Origin: Bacillus multifaciens
GTDB taxonomy: Bacteria > Bacillota > Bacilli > Bacillales > Bacillaceae_G
Assembly: GCF_030756675.1 (NCBI RefSeq)
Contig: NZ_JAVBXD010000009.1
Span: forward strand, 60,047 to 124,046
Direction of reading: 5' to 3'
Length of the DNA: 64,000 nt
In this document: piece by piece, positions 16,780 to 25,894 of the stretch
Numbering within the stretch: the first letter of the stretch is position 1
How the letters are laid out: each line of letters starts with the position of its first letter
Program-made: the position numbers and the translations under genes
The notes under the pieces: model-generated
Database searches by the model: none
What the model was told of the DNA's origin: nothing
Seen by the model: only the letters and a program-made list of their open reading frames with translations

Positions 16780-18273
16780 TTATTCTTGATCAGAAACAAA
16801 TATTCTATGTGACGCAAAGAAATTTTCCAAATCTCTTCCGGTTGATTTCTCCATAATTTGGATAAAATCTTTTGTCGTACTCACACCAAACTTCTTTTCA
16901 TTAAAGTAATCTTTCATCGCTTTGTAAAAGACTTCATCGCCAAGTTCAAGACGAAGATCATTAACTGTTCTTGAACCGTAACCATAAATCATTCTATAAT
17001 ATGCTTCAATCCCGCCTTCTGCAGCACGTTCAGCAAATGTTGAAACAGGATACGAAAGATGATAGTCTCCAACAGGTTCTGCCTTTAGTTGATCAAGTTC
17101 TTTACTGTAGAGCGCAGCTGCAAAACTAGCAAATGATTCGTCAAGCCACGCTTCATCGTGCTCATTATTTCCAATAATGCCGTAAAACCATTGATGTCCA
17201 ATTTCATGCGCAGTAACATTTTTAACCCATTCTTGAGAAGGATTTTTAGCGATACTAATCATCGTTAATTGTGGATATTCCATTCCACCAAACCAGCCTT
17301 CCATGCCAACGATATCTAGTTCTGGCCATGGATACTCTCCAAAACGGTTACTGAACAGCTTGATGCTCTCAACCCCTGCCTCAAGCATAGAATCAGCATA
17401 TTTTGCTTGTTCATCTGTATAATACACATTAATATTTACATTATTTACTTTCTTTTGTTTTACTTTGTAACCTGGATCCATTTCTATTGCAAAATCACGA
17501 ACTTGTTTGGCTTTATAATGATGCGTTGCTAAATTTCCTGAAATATGTGGTTGTCCCACTTCCGTTCCTGTCGTTGCAATGACCTGTTCTTTATCAGTCG
17601 TAAGTGTTACATCAAAATCTCCAGTTAAAGAATAAAAAGATTCTCCATATGGAAAATAAGCATCTACATTCCAGCCCTCTTTATCGTATACTGCTAGAAT
17701 TGGGAACCAGTTTCCAAGCGAGACTGTGTTTTTGTTCCAACCAAAACGATCTTGTTGTTCCGGTACATGAACTACAAAATCCATCGATACAGTAGATTTT
17801 TGATTATTAGGAATTTGAACAGATGAAATATGCAGTGCAGTACTATCCACAGCAAATTTTGCTGTTTTCCCATTTATTTTTACATTAGAAACAGACATAC
17901 TTCCGCCATTTTCTTTAGATGTTTCTGCGTTTCCCCACAAGTTAAAATAAAGTTCGTTCAGCTGCGTACGAGTATTGTTCGTAAAAGTGACTGTCATTTT
18001 TCCTTGAATAGTGTGATTGATAGAATTATAGTAAACGTTCATTTTATAGTTTGGATTTGCTGGACCAAATATATCTTGTCCTTGCTTGTTCATAAATTGC
18101 GACTGAAATGGTGTCTTCAGGTGAACAGGAGATGTAACTGCTGGATGGTATGCTCCTTTTACAGGGGAATCCTTTTCCAAAGCACTTATAGTAAGTCCAG
18201 AAGGAAATAATATACCAGCCATAAATGTCGAAGCTGTTACCCATTTTGCAGTCTGTTTTACAAACTTTTTCAT
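16780..18273 (-). CDS. M1-family zinc metallopeptidase, exported
   Basis: 497 residues from ATG 18273 behind AAGGGGGAG. Signal peptide 1-~33. Zinc motif HEIGHQWFYG with the distal Glu in DEAWLDESFA, and the GGMEYP exopeptidase-like block before it: the classic M1 aminopeptidase set. The N-terminal part is the beta-sandwich of the family. It lacks the long C-terminal helical domain of ~850-residue aminopeptidase N, as usual for short Bacillus members. Probably an aminopeptidase acting outside the membrane. Single-gene unit. Confidence 0.9.
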   Translation of the reverse strand: MKKFVKQTAKWVTASTFMAGILFPSGLTISALEKDSPVKGAYHPAVTSPVHLKTPFQSQFMNKQGQDIFGPANPNYKMNVYYNSINHTIQGKMTVTFTNNTRTQLNELYFNLWGNAETSKENGGSMSVSNVKINGKTAKFAVDSTALHISSVQIPNNQKSTVSMDFVVHVPEQQDRFGWNKNTVSLGNWFPILAVYDKEGWNVDAYFPYGESFYSLTGDFDVTLTTDKEQVIATTGTEVGQPHISGNLATHHYKAKQVRDFAIEMDPGYKVKQKKVNNVNINVYYTDEQAKYADSMLEAGVESIKLFSNRFGEYPWPELDIVGMEGWFGGMEYPQLTMISIAKNPSQEWVKNVTAHEIGHQWFYGIIGNNEHDEAWLDESFASFAAALYSKELDQLKAEPVGDYHLSYPVSTFAERAAEGGIEAYYRMIYGYGSRTVNDLRLELGDEVFYKAMKDYFNEKKFGVSTTKDFIQIMEKSTGRDLENFFASHRIFVSDQE

Positions 18274-18422
18274 AAAAACTCCCCCTTTTCCATTTTCCAC
18301 CACATAAATTCGCCATAAACTGTAAAAACCCCTTGGAATTTTATTTGAAATTACTTGAGAAAGTTATAGGGGAAATCTTAAATGTTTTACTTTAAATTCT
18401 AATAAAATTTTTTAATTTCATC

Positions 18423-18600
18423 TCAAATAAAAGAAAGCACTTGTTTATATAAATCATGTTTTTCACTTTCGGGTATTCCTTCTATTAATCTAGCTGTCAT
18501 AATAGCTAGGAGTTACTTCACTTCCATTTCAACCATTTTAATAATTAACTCTATATGATCTAGTTCCATTATTGTACGTAACCCAATTGGAAAGACCCCC
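18423..18600 (-). pseudogene. Remnant of an unidentified gene (copy B)
   Basis: One frame reads LRTIMELDHIELII ... VEMEVK, a TAA stop, then ARLIEGIPESEKHDLYKQV to a TGA at 18423. It matches copy A at 16007. It looks like the C-terminal part of a regulator but is too short to name. A perfect 11-bp hairpin (AATTGGAAAGA arms, 18583-18611) sits at its 5' end. Confidence 0.45.
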
Positions 18601-18668
18601 GCTCTTTCCAATTGATACTCTATATAGTTCATCATTCTTTATCTAAGAAATCTTTACTAGAAAAAAGT

Positions 18669-18698
18669 AACCTCTCAATCTTTTATGAGAGGTTCTTT
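18669..18698. terminator. Hairpin terminator
   Basis: AACCTCTCA / TGAGAGGTT with a short T tail, in a gene-poor stretch (18612-18837) that otherwise holds only an inverted ATCCTGTCA / TGACAGGAT pair at 18732-18766. Confidence 0.55.
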
Positions 18699-18837
18699 GT
18701 AATTAACATAGTCAGTCTTAATGACAGTGGAATCCTGTCAGCATTCCACGTTGTTGACAGGATCCCGCTTATCAGCAGCAAGAAAAAAACAGTCTCTTAC
18801 TCTCGTAAGAAATCTGCCTTCTTCTCATTCTATTACT

Positions 18838-19554
18838 TTATACTCTTGCACTTTCTTTACCTTTTTCAACATAACTCATATCTCCAACAGATTCGATTGT
18901 ATACTTCCCATCTTTATAGAAAACTTTAGTTACACTTGCATTTTCTAGTCCAAGTTTTATTTTACTACAATCAATCATGTCTACTAATGCTGTGATTGTA
19001 ATGCCATGAGAGACAACTAAAACGTTACCTCCTCCATTTTGAGCAGTCTCTTCACTAATTTTATCAAGCTCTCTTTTTATACGGGTTGAAAAGGTTTTCC
19101 AATCTTCAGCTTGATTTGTATCGTCTGCTGCTGCAATGAAATTCACAATTTCTTCAATAGAGAACCTCATTAATTCATCTGCTGATTTCACACCAGCAAC
19201 AACCCCGATCATTTTTTGCATATTTTCATTTTTATCACCTTCAAAAATCCCGAAATTTAATTCGCGTAAGTCTTTCCTTTGTTCAAGTTTTAACGTTGAT
19301 TGCTCACTATATTTTAATACTAAGTTAACAGTTTCAATTGCACGCCCACTATCACTACTATAAGCATCAACAAAATGAATATCTTTTAAGCCATGTCCTA
19401 AATTTTTGGCTACTTCAACACCCGTTTCTACTAATGGAGAATCCGCCCAGCCTTGCACACGTCCACTAGCATTTAACATTGTTTTCCCGTGTCTAGTAAT
19501 ATATAACGTTACGATATTATCTAATGTATTATTACTCTTTTCCATCTTATTCAT
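18838..19554 (-). CDS. Histidine phosphatase family protein
   Basis: 238 residues, ATG 19554. The phosphohistidine motif ITRHGKTMLN is at ~18-27, with the second Arg in SDSGRAIETV, an acidic ELNFGIFEGD block and the late VVSHGITI. This is the phosphoglycerate-mutase-like fold, usually broad phosphatase rather than mutase. No signal peptide. Substrate unknown; isolated gene. Confidence 0.85.
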   Translation of the reverse strand: MNKMEKSNNTLDNIVTLYITRHGKTMLNASGRVQGWADSPLVETGVEVAKNLGHGLKDIHFVDAYSSDSGRAIETVNLVLKYSEQSTLKLEQRKDLRELNFGIFEGDKNENMQKMIGVVAGVKSADELMRFSIEEIVNFIAAADDTNQAEDWKTFSTRIKRELDKISEETAQNGGGNVLVVSHGITITALVDMIDCSKIKLGLENASVTKVFYKDGKYTIESVGDMSYVEKGKESARV

Positions 19555-19621
19555 TACTTTCTCCCCTTTTAGGCTATAACCTATCTGTGTAAATTCCTGA
19601 GTAAAAAAATTGAAATTTAGC

Positions 19622-19693
19622 TTAATCCTCTATTGCTTGAGGAGTTTTATAATCAGTACTAGCTTGTATTCTTTTACAATTATACCATCCATA
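19622..19693 (-). pseudogene. Scrap of an IS3-family transposase (OrfB end)
   Basis: 24 codons reading YGWYNCKRIQASTDYKTP and a stop. The WYN-KRI--S--YKTP pattern is the C-terminal signature of IS3/IS150 OrfB transposases. Nothing else of the element is left; the rest of 19555-19787 is empty as far as I can see. Confidence 0.5.
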
Positions 19694-19787
19694 GAGTTAG
19701 ATTTTCCATTTTGGGCGCTAACACGATACAAGCGTTAACATCCTGAGATTTTCTATTACATTAACTTAGTTATCTTCTTATAACAAT

Positions 19788-19836
19788 AAAAAGAGTGAAA
19801 TCCTGCATAATCAATACAGAATTTCACTCCTTTTAT
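19788..19836 (-). terminator. Terminator of sspH
   Basis: AAAAAGAGTGAAAT / ATTTCACTCCTTTT stem, downstream of sspH on the minus strand. Confidence 0.7.
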
Positions 19837-19883
19837 AAAAAATCAGATTTAATTCTAAAACTAGAGCTATCAAAATTTTTTAT

Positions 19884-20063
19884 TTAATGCTCAATTAGGC
19901 TAGATACAGATACCTCTTGTTCATTATCCGGTTCGCTTAGAGAGTAAATTCTTGCTGTTTCGCTCGCTTCATCTACATTTTGAATATAGATTTGAACCCC
20001 GTTATAAGTTACATTCGCCATAACTGGTGAAGCTGCAATTTGTTGTGCACGTTGTTTGTTCAT
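19884..20063 (-). CDS. sspH: Small acid-soluble spore protein H
   Basis: 59 residues from ATG 20063 (ATG 20066 also possible) behind AAGGGGG. Sequence features NKQRAQQIAASPVM, VTYNGVQIYIQNVDE and ARIYSL match the SspH family of minor spore core proteins (59-60 residues). Expected to be made in the forespore; no sigma-G box was confirmed. A broken paralogue is at 16356-16521. Confidence 0.92.
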   Translation of the reverse strand: MNKQRAQQIAASPVMANVTYNGVQIYIQNVDEASETARIYSLSEPDNEQEVSVSSLIEH

Positions 20064-20186
20064 CATTATAAACCCCCTTTTCGGTTAACAATTATAATAT
20101 GGACTGTCACTCCCTTAAATATTCTGGTGAATTCATATTAAGTTAACAAGAAGAGAGATTGAAAAATATAGTTGCTTAATGAACAG

Positions 20187-20226
20187 AAAAAACGTAGTTT
20201 GATTTTTTCATCAAACTACGTTTTTT
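20187..20226. terminator. Strong terminator after ABC permease
   Basis: AAAAAACGTAGTTTGAT / ATCAAACTACGTTTTTT, perfect 17-bp stem; works in both directions. Confidence 0.9.
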
Positions 20227-20242
20227 CATTCGTTATATACTT

Positions 20243-22792
20243 CTATTTACTTTGCAGTAGATGTATCGGCTTAGCTGATAACGATTGTTTTGCTGCAATC
20301 CAGACAACAATTGCTGTTGTGCTAACAGATAACAGTATACCTAAAACAGACCAAGTTACATCAATTTTCATTGGCATTTGGAATAAGAATCGCAAAACAA
20401 CACCTGAAAAAGCTAAAGCAACTCCAGCCCCGACTAATCCGGCTGATAAGGAAATGATGGTGTTTTCTAATAAAATGGACTTCATTAAATTACCGGAAGA
20501 CATACCTACTGTCTTGATAATCGCTACATCCCGCGTTTGTTGAAGTAAGCGAATGACCACTTGATTTCCAATTGTCAGAACAGCAGTTAAAAATGCAAAT
20601 AACGCTACGATAGAAAAGAAAGTACTTTGCATATGAATGATGTATTGTAGACTATCGATTGCTGTAGCAGCAATCGAATAGGCCATTGCTGAATTAGGAA
20701 GTTTATTATTTAACTCTGTTAGAATCGTATTCGTTTGTTTTGGATCGCTATCTAATGAATAGGTAATGCGATTCGGCTTTCCATATGTAGCTAATGTTTT
20801 TGTTGGAATACGAATACCCACCGTTTTTACAATACCTGATTGAAAGAAGCCGACAATTTCACAATTCACTAATTCATTTCCTATTTGAATATCAACTGTA
20901 TCACCTGTTTTTACCCCAAGCTTTTTATAACTATCCAACAGGATTGCTTTTTTCCCTCCTGCATCCGCCGATGTTAAATCGCGACCTTCAGATATGGTAT
21001 ATGCTTTAGAAGTAAGAGCGGTATCTATGCCTTCTACTGAAATTTTAGTTGAACTAAAAAATTTATCTTCTTTTACTTTTTGGCTGAATTTAGTTGCCGC
21101 TTCTTCACCGTTAATATTTTGAATCCTTCCATCTAGTTGATAACCTTTTTTCCATGCCTTTATTTCCTTCATCGATTGAATTTGCTTTTCCACTTTTTCT
21201 TCATCGTTAACTGAACTTGTAATAAGGAGATTTCCCATTACCTCTTTTTCTAATTGTCCTTGCACAGATTCAATTAAATTATCAGCAAATACGTGACTGG
21301 AAACTACAGAAACGACGCCTATCGTTAAGGTAACTGCTAATAATCCATTTCGTTTATTCGTAGCAGCTATATTATGCAGGGCAAGAAAAAGACTTTGTGG
21401 GACCCTGTTTTTCAAAGCGCCAATCATTCGGAATAATAAAGCGTATATAAATCCAATCAAACGAACGAAAGCAACCACACATAACACAATACCAGTTGTA
21501 AGCATGAAAGCAAGGAGCCATTTAAACACACTACCATTTGCATTGGCTGTAAATGCTATTTTGTAAACATAAACAGAAAGAATACCACAAACTAAAAGAA
21601 AAAGTTGAAAATTTTTCCTAAAAGGTAACGAATAATTAACACTAGTATTCTCTGTATCTCGTAACATTTGAAGAGGTGACACACGCATTCCACTTTTTAC
21701 TGGTATCCATGATGCTAAAAAGGTTACGACAAATCCGACGATGATTGTAGTACCAATAACAGACCATGACATCCCCCACGTAAGAGGTAAAGAAAGTACA
21801 CTTGATAAATATGAGGTGAGCCATACACTAGCTAATAGCCCAATTCCAATGCCACCAGCTGTTCCAAGGATCGCTAACCAAAATGCTTCTAGCAAAAAAT
21901 ATCGTACGATAGACCGTGTTTTCATTCCTACCGATTTCATAACAGCGATATCATGTGTGCGCGTGGCAATGATTACTTTCATTGTATTTGAAGTTGTGAT
22001 TGCTGCGATTCCAAGAGCTAATACACTAAATAGTTGAAGAAATGGAAGTAACATATGCAAATCTTTTTGTTTTTCTAATTCTTTATCACGAATGTCAATT
22101 ACACTGCTTTGCGGTAATTGTTCTTGCATTTTACTTTTAAAAGTAGAGACGTTAACGTTATCATTCAATCCAATTAAAGCTTCATTAACTGTATTTGCTG
22201 GTACATGTAAGAGCTTTTGAGCTTGATCTAAATGCAGATAAGCTGTTCCAAAGATAGAAGCATCGCCGTAAGATTCTTGAACCCCTTCAACGAAACCACG
22301 AATTTTATAAGAAGACATTTCTCCAGTAGAACGATTCGGGATCTCCACTTTATCTCCGACTTTCACTTGTAAACGATCCCCAGTACTTTTTGATAGAAGC
22401 ACTTCATTTTTTTGTAAATTGCGAACGTTAGGAAACTGTTTATCTCCATACAGCGGATATTGCTTCGGTTCTATTCCCTTTATTATTAAACTTGTTGTTT
22501 TTTTATCAGATTTCACCATACTCTGGCCTAATAAAGAGGTTGTAAGTGCTTTTTGTCCTTCTTTAGGAATAGAAGAAATCAATGTATCACGATTAACAGG
22601 GTTTAAGTAGGATTGAATAGCTACGTCTCCTCCTAGAAGAATTTTAGAAGATTCGTGAATAGAACGAGGAACTAATTCGACTAACATTGACATTGAGAAA
22701 AAGCTAGCTACTCCAACTACAATACTAAGCACAGTAAAGAAGGTTCTCAAACGATTTCGCACTAAACTACGTAATGCCGATTTTAATAACAT
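20243..22792 (-). CDS. FtsX/MacB-like ABC transporter permease
   Basis: 849 residues, ATG 22792, overlapping the ATPase stop by 10 bases. Two FtsX-type domains: one around residues 260-380 and one at the C-terminus (~730-845), with an N-terminal helix at 17-40 and two extracytoplasmic domains (~45-240 and ~510-700). Extra helices lie at ~405-470. This is the layout of LolC/MacB-like and YknZ-like permeases with about ten helices. Substrate unknown; lipoprotein, peptide or envelope stress roles are possible. Confidence 0.88.
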   Translation of the reverse strand: MLLKSALRSLVRNRLRTFFTVLSIVVGVASFFSMSMLVELVPRSIHESSKILLGGDVAIQSYLNPVNRDTLISSIPKEGQKALTTSLLGQSMVKSDKKTTSLIIKGIEPKQYPLYGDKQFPNVRNLQKNEVLLSKSTGDRLQVKVGDKVEIPNRSTGEMSSYKIRGFVEGVQESYGDASIFGTAYLHLDQAQKLLHVPANTVNEALIGLNDNVNVSTFKSKMQEQLPQSSVIDIRDKELEKQKDLHMLLPFLQLFSVLALGIAAITTSNTMKVIIATRTHDIAVMKSVGMKTRSIVRYFLLEAFWLAILGTAGGIGIGLLASVWLTSYLSSVLSLPLTWGMSWSVIGTTIIVGFVVTFLASWIPVKSGMRVSPLQMLRDTENTSVNYSLPFRKNFQLFLLVCGILSVYVYKIAFTANANGSVFKWLLAFMLTTGIVLCVVAFVRLIGFIYALLFRMIGALKNRVPQSLFLALHNIAATNKRNGLLAVTLTIGVVSVVSSHVFADNLIESVQGQLEKEVMGNLLITSSVNDEEKVEKQIQSMKEIKAWKKGYQLDGRIQNINGEEAATKFSQKVKEDKFFSSTKISVEGIDTALTSKAYTISEGRDLTSADAGGKKAILLDSYKKLGVKTGDTVDIQIGNELVNCEIVGFFQSGIVKTVGIRIPTKTLATYGKPNRITYSLDSDPKQTNTILTELNNKLPNSAMAYSIAATAIDSLQYIIHMQSTFFSIVALFAFLTAVLTIGNQVVIRLLQQTRDVAIIKTVGMSSGNLMKSILLENTIISLSAGLVGAGVALAFSGVVLRFLFQMPMKIDVTWSVLGILLSVSTTAIVVWIAAKQSLSAKPIHLLQSK

Positions 22793-23493
22793 GACGTTGT
22801 TTCACCTTCTTTAATTAACAGTCCATCTTCTATTTGTAAAATACGATCTGAAATCTTTGCTACGTAAGAATCATGTGTAGCAATAATAAAAGTCATGTTG
22901 AATTGATCACGTAGTTGAAAGATTAAGTCCAAAATAGTTTGTCCTGTTTTCGTATCTAAATTACCGGTAGGTTCATCCGCAATAACAATAGCGGGATTGT
23001 TTACTAATGCACGGGCAATTGCCACGCGCTGCTGCTGACCTCCTGACAGCTGACTTGGTAAATGATGATAACGTTCTTTCATCCCAACAAGATCAAGCAT
23101 CTCTCTTGCCTTTTGGATCATTTCCTTTCGATTCTTCATCCCGGCACACATAAGCGCCATCATTACATTTTCCTCGGCCGTCATTGTTGTCACTAAATTA
23201 TAGGATTGAAAAACAAAACCAATTTTTTTCGCACGAAAATCTGCTAAATTTTCTTCAGACAGTGATGTAATATCCTCATTTCCGATGATAATATGCCCTT
23301 CACTTGGAATATCTAAAGAACCTAGTAAACCAAGTAATGTAGACTTCCCACTACCGCTAGGACCTATAATACTAACCACTTCTCCGCGGTAAATTTGTAT
23401 ATCAATTCCTTTTAAAATAGGAATGATTCCTGCTTCTGTTTCATAATTTTTCTCTAGGCCCTGTACTTGAAGAATAGACTGTTTAGCTACCAT
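22783..23493 (-). CDS. ABC transporter ATP-binding protein (LolD/MacB type)
   Basis: 236 residues from ATG 23493 (GGAGG 8 bases upstream); a longer frame to 23571 has no good site. Walker A GPSGSGKST, Q-loop FVFQSYNL, signature LSGGQQQR, Walker B IVIADEPTG, H-loop ATHD. It energises the permease whose start it overlaps. The 3.2-kb pair has a shared terminator and no regulator next to it. Confidence 0.92.
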   Translation of the reverse strand: MVAKQSILQVQGLEKNYETEAGIIPILKGIDIQIYRGEVVSIIGPSGSGKSTLLGLLGSLDIPSEGHIIIGNEDITSLSEENLADFRAKKIGFVFQSYNLVTTMTAEENVMMALMCAGMKNRKEMIQKAREMLDLVGMKERYHHLPSQLSGGQQQRVAIARALVNNPAIVIADEPTGNLDTKTGQTILDLIFQLRDQFNMTFIIATHDSYVAKISDRILQIEDGLLIKEGETTSCY

Positions 23494-24004
23494 GCTTTTT
23501 TCCTCCATAATTTTTTTATTTGAACAAGAAGACAAGTATGTTTCTAATGAAAATACCTTTTTCATGCTCACGCCTTAAGCTTTCTCTTCTCTTCCCCCTA
23601 CTCTCTATGCAAGAAATAAAATAAATACTAAAAATGCTGCTAAAATCCTCGGTGTTTCCCCCTTCCTTAACAATATTTATAGCTATTTCTAATTTTGTCA
23701 TAAATACACTATTTTTTCTATATTAAGGAAATTGTATTTTTGTGAATTTTCAATTTGTAATTACTACTAATATAACTTTGAAATAATACCATTAACCTTT
23801 ATAAACGAACAAAAGAAAAGAGCGTGTTTTGAAAAAGGTTAATCAAAACACGCTCTCCTTTTTTTATTTCTATTTTATCTATTCAATTTAATAATCAATT
23901 AGTACTTTCTTCTTCATGTACAGAAACGGAGCAGTTTAGGTGAAGAAGGATTTTTGGGAACGAGAACGAATCATTTACATAATCCTTAGAATGAGGTGGT
24001 TACA
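23494..24004. other. Gene-free stretch before grpB remnant
   Basis: No coding frame I can support. It holds a strong hairpin (GAGCGTGTTTTGA / TCAAAACACGCTC, 23820-23855) with a T7 tail on the plus strand, a probable terminator, but no plus-strand gene precedes it. Confidence 0.5.
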
Positions 24005-24156
24005 ATGAAATAAGATTAGAAGCATATACAGTTGATTGGCAGAAAGAGTTTCATAGGGTGAAACAGGATATTCTAAATTCAACACCTATTCAGGAAAATC
24101 GAATTGAACATATTGGAAGCACAGTTATTAAAGATATGGTTGCCAAACCAATATTG
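24005..24156 (+). pseudogene. GrpB-family gene, 5' fragment
   Basis: Starts ATG 24005 (GAGGTGG site) and would read RLEAYTVDWQKEF ... NRIEHIGSTVIKDMVAKPIL, the N-terminal block of GrpB/UPF0157 proteins. One A is missing in the ATGAAA run, so the frame is already broken after codon 2. It stops exactly at PIL, where the 1.27-kb segment 24157-25427 is inserted; the gene resumes at 25428. Confidence 0.85.
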
Positions 24157-24164
24157 TGTGCAGA

Positions 24165-24182
24165 GATAATAAAGTTGTTTAA
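24165..24182 (+). repeat. Left inverted repeat of cassette
   Basis: GATAATAAAGTTGTTTAA, 18/18 inverse match to 25403-25420, 8 bases inside the junction. Confidence 0.8.
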
Positions 24183-24433
24183 AAATCCTTCTTCCACTAA
24201 CGGTGCAGGTTAGCTCAATAAGGAATCAAAATAAGAGAACTTGTAAGCTTCTGAAGAGGTGGACAAAAGAAAGGTTTAAAATATAAAGTAGACTATGTTA
24301 TACAGATATAGAGAGATATTATAATTAATTTGTGGTAAGTTATGAATAGTTTGATTTATTTTAACTAGGTAGAAGAATATAAAATGTATGTGATTTTTTG
24401 CAAATCCCATACGTCTTATTCTATGGAGGAAAT

Positions 24434-25138
24434 ATGCTTAAAGACAATTTTAAAATTAGTAATATTCCCGCAGTTTTATGGGGAGAAAAGAGTGAAAAAA
24501 TTTTTATTGCAGTACATGGAAATATGTCAAATAAAGAAGATGCAGTGATTCAAATATTAGCTGAAGAAGCCAATCAAAAAGGTTATCAAGTATTAAGCTT
24601 TGATTTACCTGAGCATGGAGAAAGAAAAAATGATAATACTCCTTGTAAAGTACAGTTTTGTGTTAGTGAATTATCTATAATTATGAATTACGCAAAAGAA
24701 CATTGGAAAGAAGTAAGCGTGTTTGCATGTAGTATGGGAGCTTATTTTAGCCTTTTAGCTTATCAAAATGATGTGCTAAAAAAGGCATTATTTTTATCAC
24801 CGGTATTTAATATGGAACGAATTATCGAAAATATAATGAAATGGTTTAATGTAACACCAGAGCTTTTGCAAAAAGAAATGACTATAGAAACACCTATTGG
24901 TCAAAAGTTATATTGGGATTATTTATGCTATGTAAAAGAACATCCTATTAATACATGGAATACAGATACATATATTATGTATGGAGCCAAGGATGAACTA
25001 TGCGAATTTGAAACTATTAACTATTTTACAAAAAAACACAGTTGTGAATTAGAAGTCATGGAAGCAGGTGAACATTACTTTCATACTGAAGAACAGTTGA
25101 AAGTATTTGAGCAGTGGTTACACAAGCACATCGATTAA
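24434..25138 (+). CDS. Alpha/beta hydrolase (passenger gene of cassette)
   Basis: 234 residues from ATG 24434 behind GGAGGAAAT. Alpha/beta-hydrolase fold: IAVHGNMSNKED near the N-terminus (oxyanion side), nucleophile in ACSMGAYFS (first Gly of GxSxG replaced by Ala), Asp in MYGAKDELCEF and His in GEHYFH near the end. No signal peptide, so cytoplasmic. Substrate unknown. Codon use is more AT-rich than the neighbouring operons, fitting recent arrival with the cassette. Confidence 0.85.
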   Translation: MLKDNFKISNIPAVLWGEKSEKIFIAVHGNMSNKEDAVIQILAEEANQKGYQVLSFDLPEHGERKNDNTPCKVQFCVSELSIIMNYAKEHWKEVSVFACSMGAYFSLLAYQNDVLKKALFLSPVFNMERIIENIMKWFNVTPELLQKEMTIETPIGQKLYWDYLCYVKEHPINTWNTDTYIMYGAKDELCEFETINYFTKKHSCELEVMEAGEHYFHTEEQLKVFEQWLHKHID

Positions 25139-25346
25139 CAAATTACAATTTATCTAAGAGATTTAGTGAAGAGCCTGTTAGAGAAGAATTGTGAATATAT
25201 AAACTGATATTATATTTGAGAGGAATTATAAATGTGAATTTATTCACTTAAACAAACAGGTGCTTTAGTTCAATAAGAATTAAACTACTTTATTAATGAT
25301 TTTTAAGTACAAATACCTTTTAAATGTATAGAAATTAAACAACTTT

Positions 25347-25390
25347 AAAGAGCCTTACTACACACTAGATTGTAGCAAGGCTCTTATATT
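25347..25390 (+). terminator. Terminator inside cassette, after hydrolase
   Basis: AAGAGCCTT-CTAC / GTAG-AAGGCTCTT stem followed by ATATTTT. Confidence 0.7.
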
Positions 25391-25402
25391 TTCATAACAA
25401 AA

Positions 25403-25420
25403 TTAAACAACTTTATTATC
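25403..25420 (-). repeat. Right inverted repeat of cassette
   Basis: TTAAACAACTTTATTATC, exact reverse complement of 24165-24182. Confidence 0.8.
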
Positions 25421-25427
25421 GATTTAC

Positions 25428-25598
25428 ATATTGGATTTTGTCGTGGGTGTAGATGATATTGAAAATGTTGATAATGCTATTTTTCAGGGGCTAAAGGAGG
25501 CAGGCTTTTTAAGACTTCAGATTCAACGTCCTAATGAAATCGTGCTTTCCAAGTTTACTGATGAAACCCACGAAGAAAAGACTCACTTTATTCATTAA
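25428..25598 (+). pseudogene. GrpB-family gene, middle fragment
   Basis: Reads ILDFVVGVDDIENVDNAI and on to DETHEEKTHFIH and a TAA. Joined to the 5' fragment it restores the family block AKPILD-VVGV. The usual C-terminal FRDYL block is missing, so the 3' end is lost as well. Confidence 0.82.
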
Positions 25599-25602
25599 TA
25601 AC

Positions 25603-25884
25603 TTATAGTCTAACCTTAACCTCAGTACCGTCCTTAGCTTTGACATCTACTAGCACGATCCCCTTATAATTTTTCAGTTCCTTGACGATAGGCTTTAGCG
25701 TTTTTTTGTCTATTAGTGGAAAGGTAAAGTCCAGGTTTTTTCTTTCGAAGTGCTCTTTTGTCCATTTGTTTGCATTTTGCTGAAAAAATTTTGAAGTCAA
25801 AATTGAAATAACAATGTTTAAAATAGCATATGGGATTGGGATGGTAAACCGAACATCTTTTGCTTTCACTTTTACATGCATCAT
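25603..25884 (-). CDS. Small conserved protein of DUF2089 cluster
   Basis: 93 residues from ATG 25884, 10 bases after the upstream stop; no clear ribosome site, so coupling is likely. One hydrophobic stretch (IPIPYAILNIVISIL), then a charged domain ending in VDVKAKDGTEVKVRL. Family not recognised. Its ending echoes the end of the upstream protein (AKDGTEVKV versus ANGDTVAVI), so the two may share a small domain. Position suggests a joint role with the two genes before it. Confidence 0.65.
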   Translation of the reverse strand: MMHVKVKAKDVRFTIPIPYAILNIVISILTSKFFQQNANKWTKEHFERKNLDFTFPLIDKKTLKPIVKELKNYKGIVLVDVKAKDGTEVKVRL

Positions 25885-25894
25885 AAGCAAATCA

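Larger units (their letters stand above)
24157..25427 (+). mobile_element. Insertion cassette with terminal inverted repeats carrying a hydrolase gene
   Basis: This 1271-bp segment splits a GrpB-family gene. The host sequence on the left ends ATATTG (24151-24156) and on the right begins ATATTG (25428-25433), which looks like a target duplication. Just inside each end lies the perfect inverted repeat GATAATAAAGTTGTTTAA (24165-24182; complement 25403-25420). It holds no transposase; its only gene is an alpha/beta hydrolase. Near-copies of the repeat lie at 25278-25300 and 25333-25348. This is what a mobile insertion cassette (non-autonomous, with passenger gene) would look like. Confidence 0.72.

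Noticed and set aside
20243-23493. Bacitracin-type BceAB system
   Set aside because: The permease is 849 residues with two extracytoplasmic domains and duplicated FtsX layout, as in LolC/MacB-like exporters; no kinase pair is adjacent.
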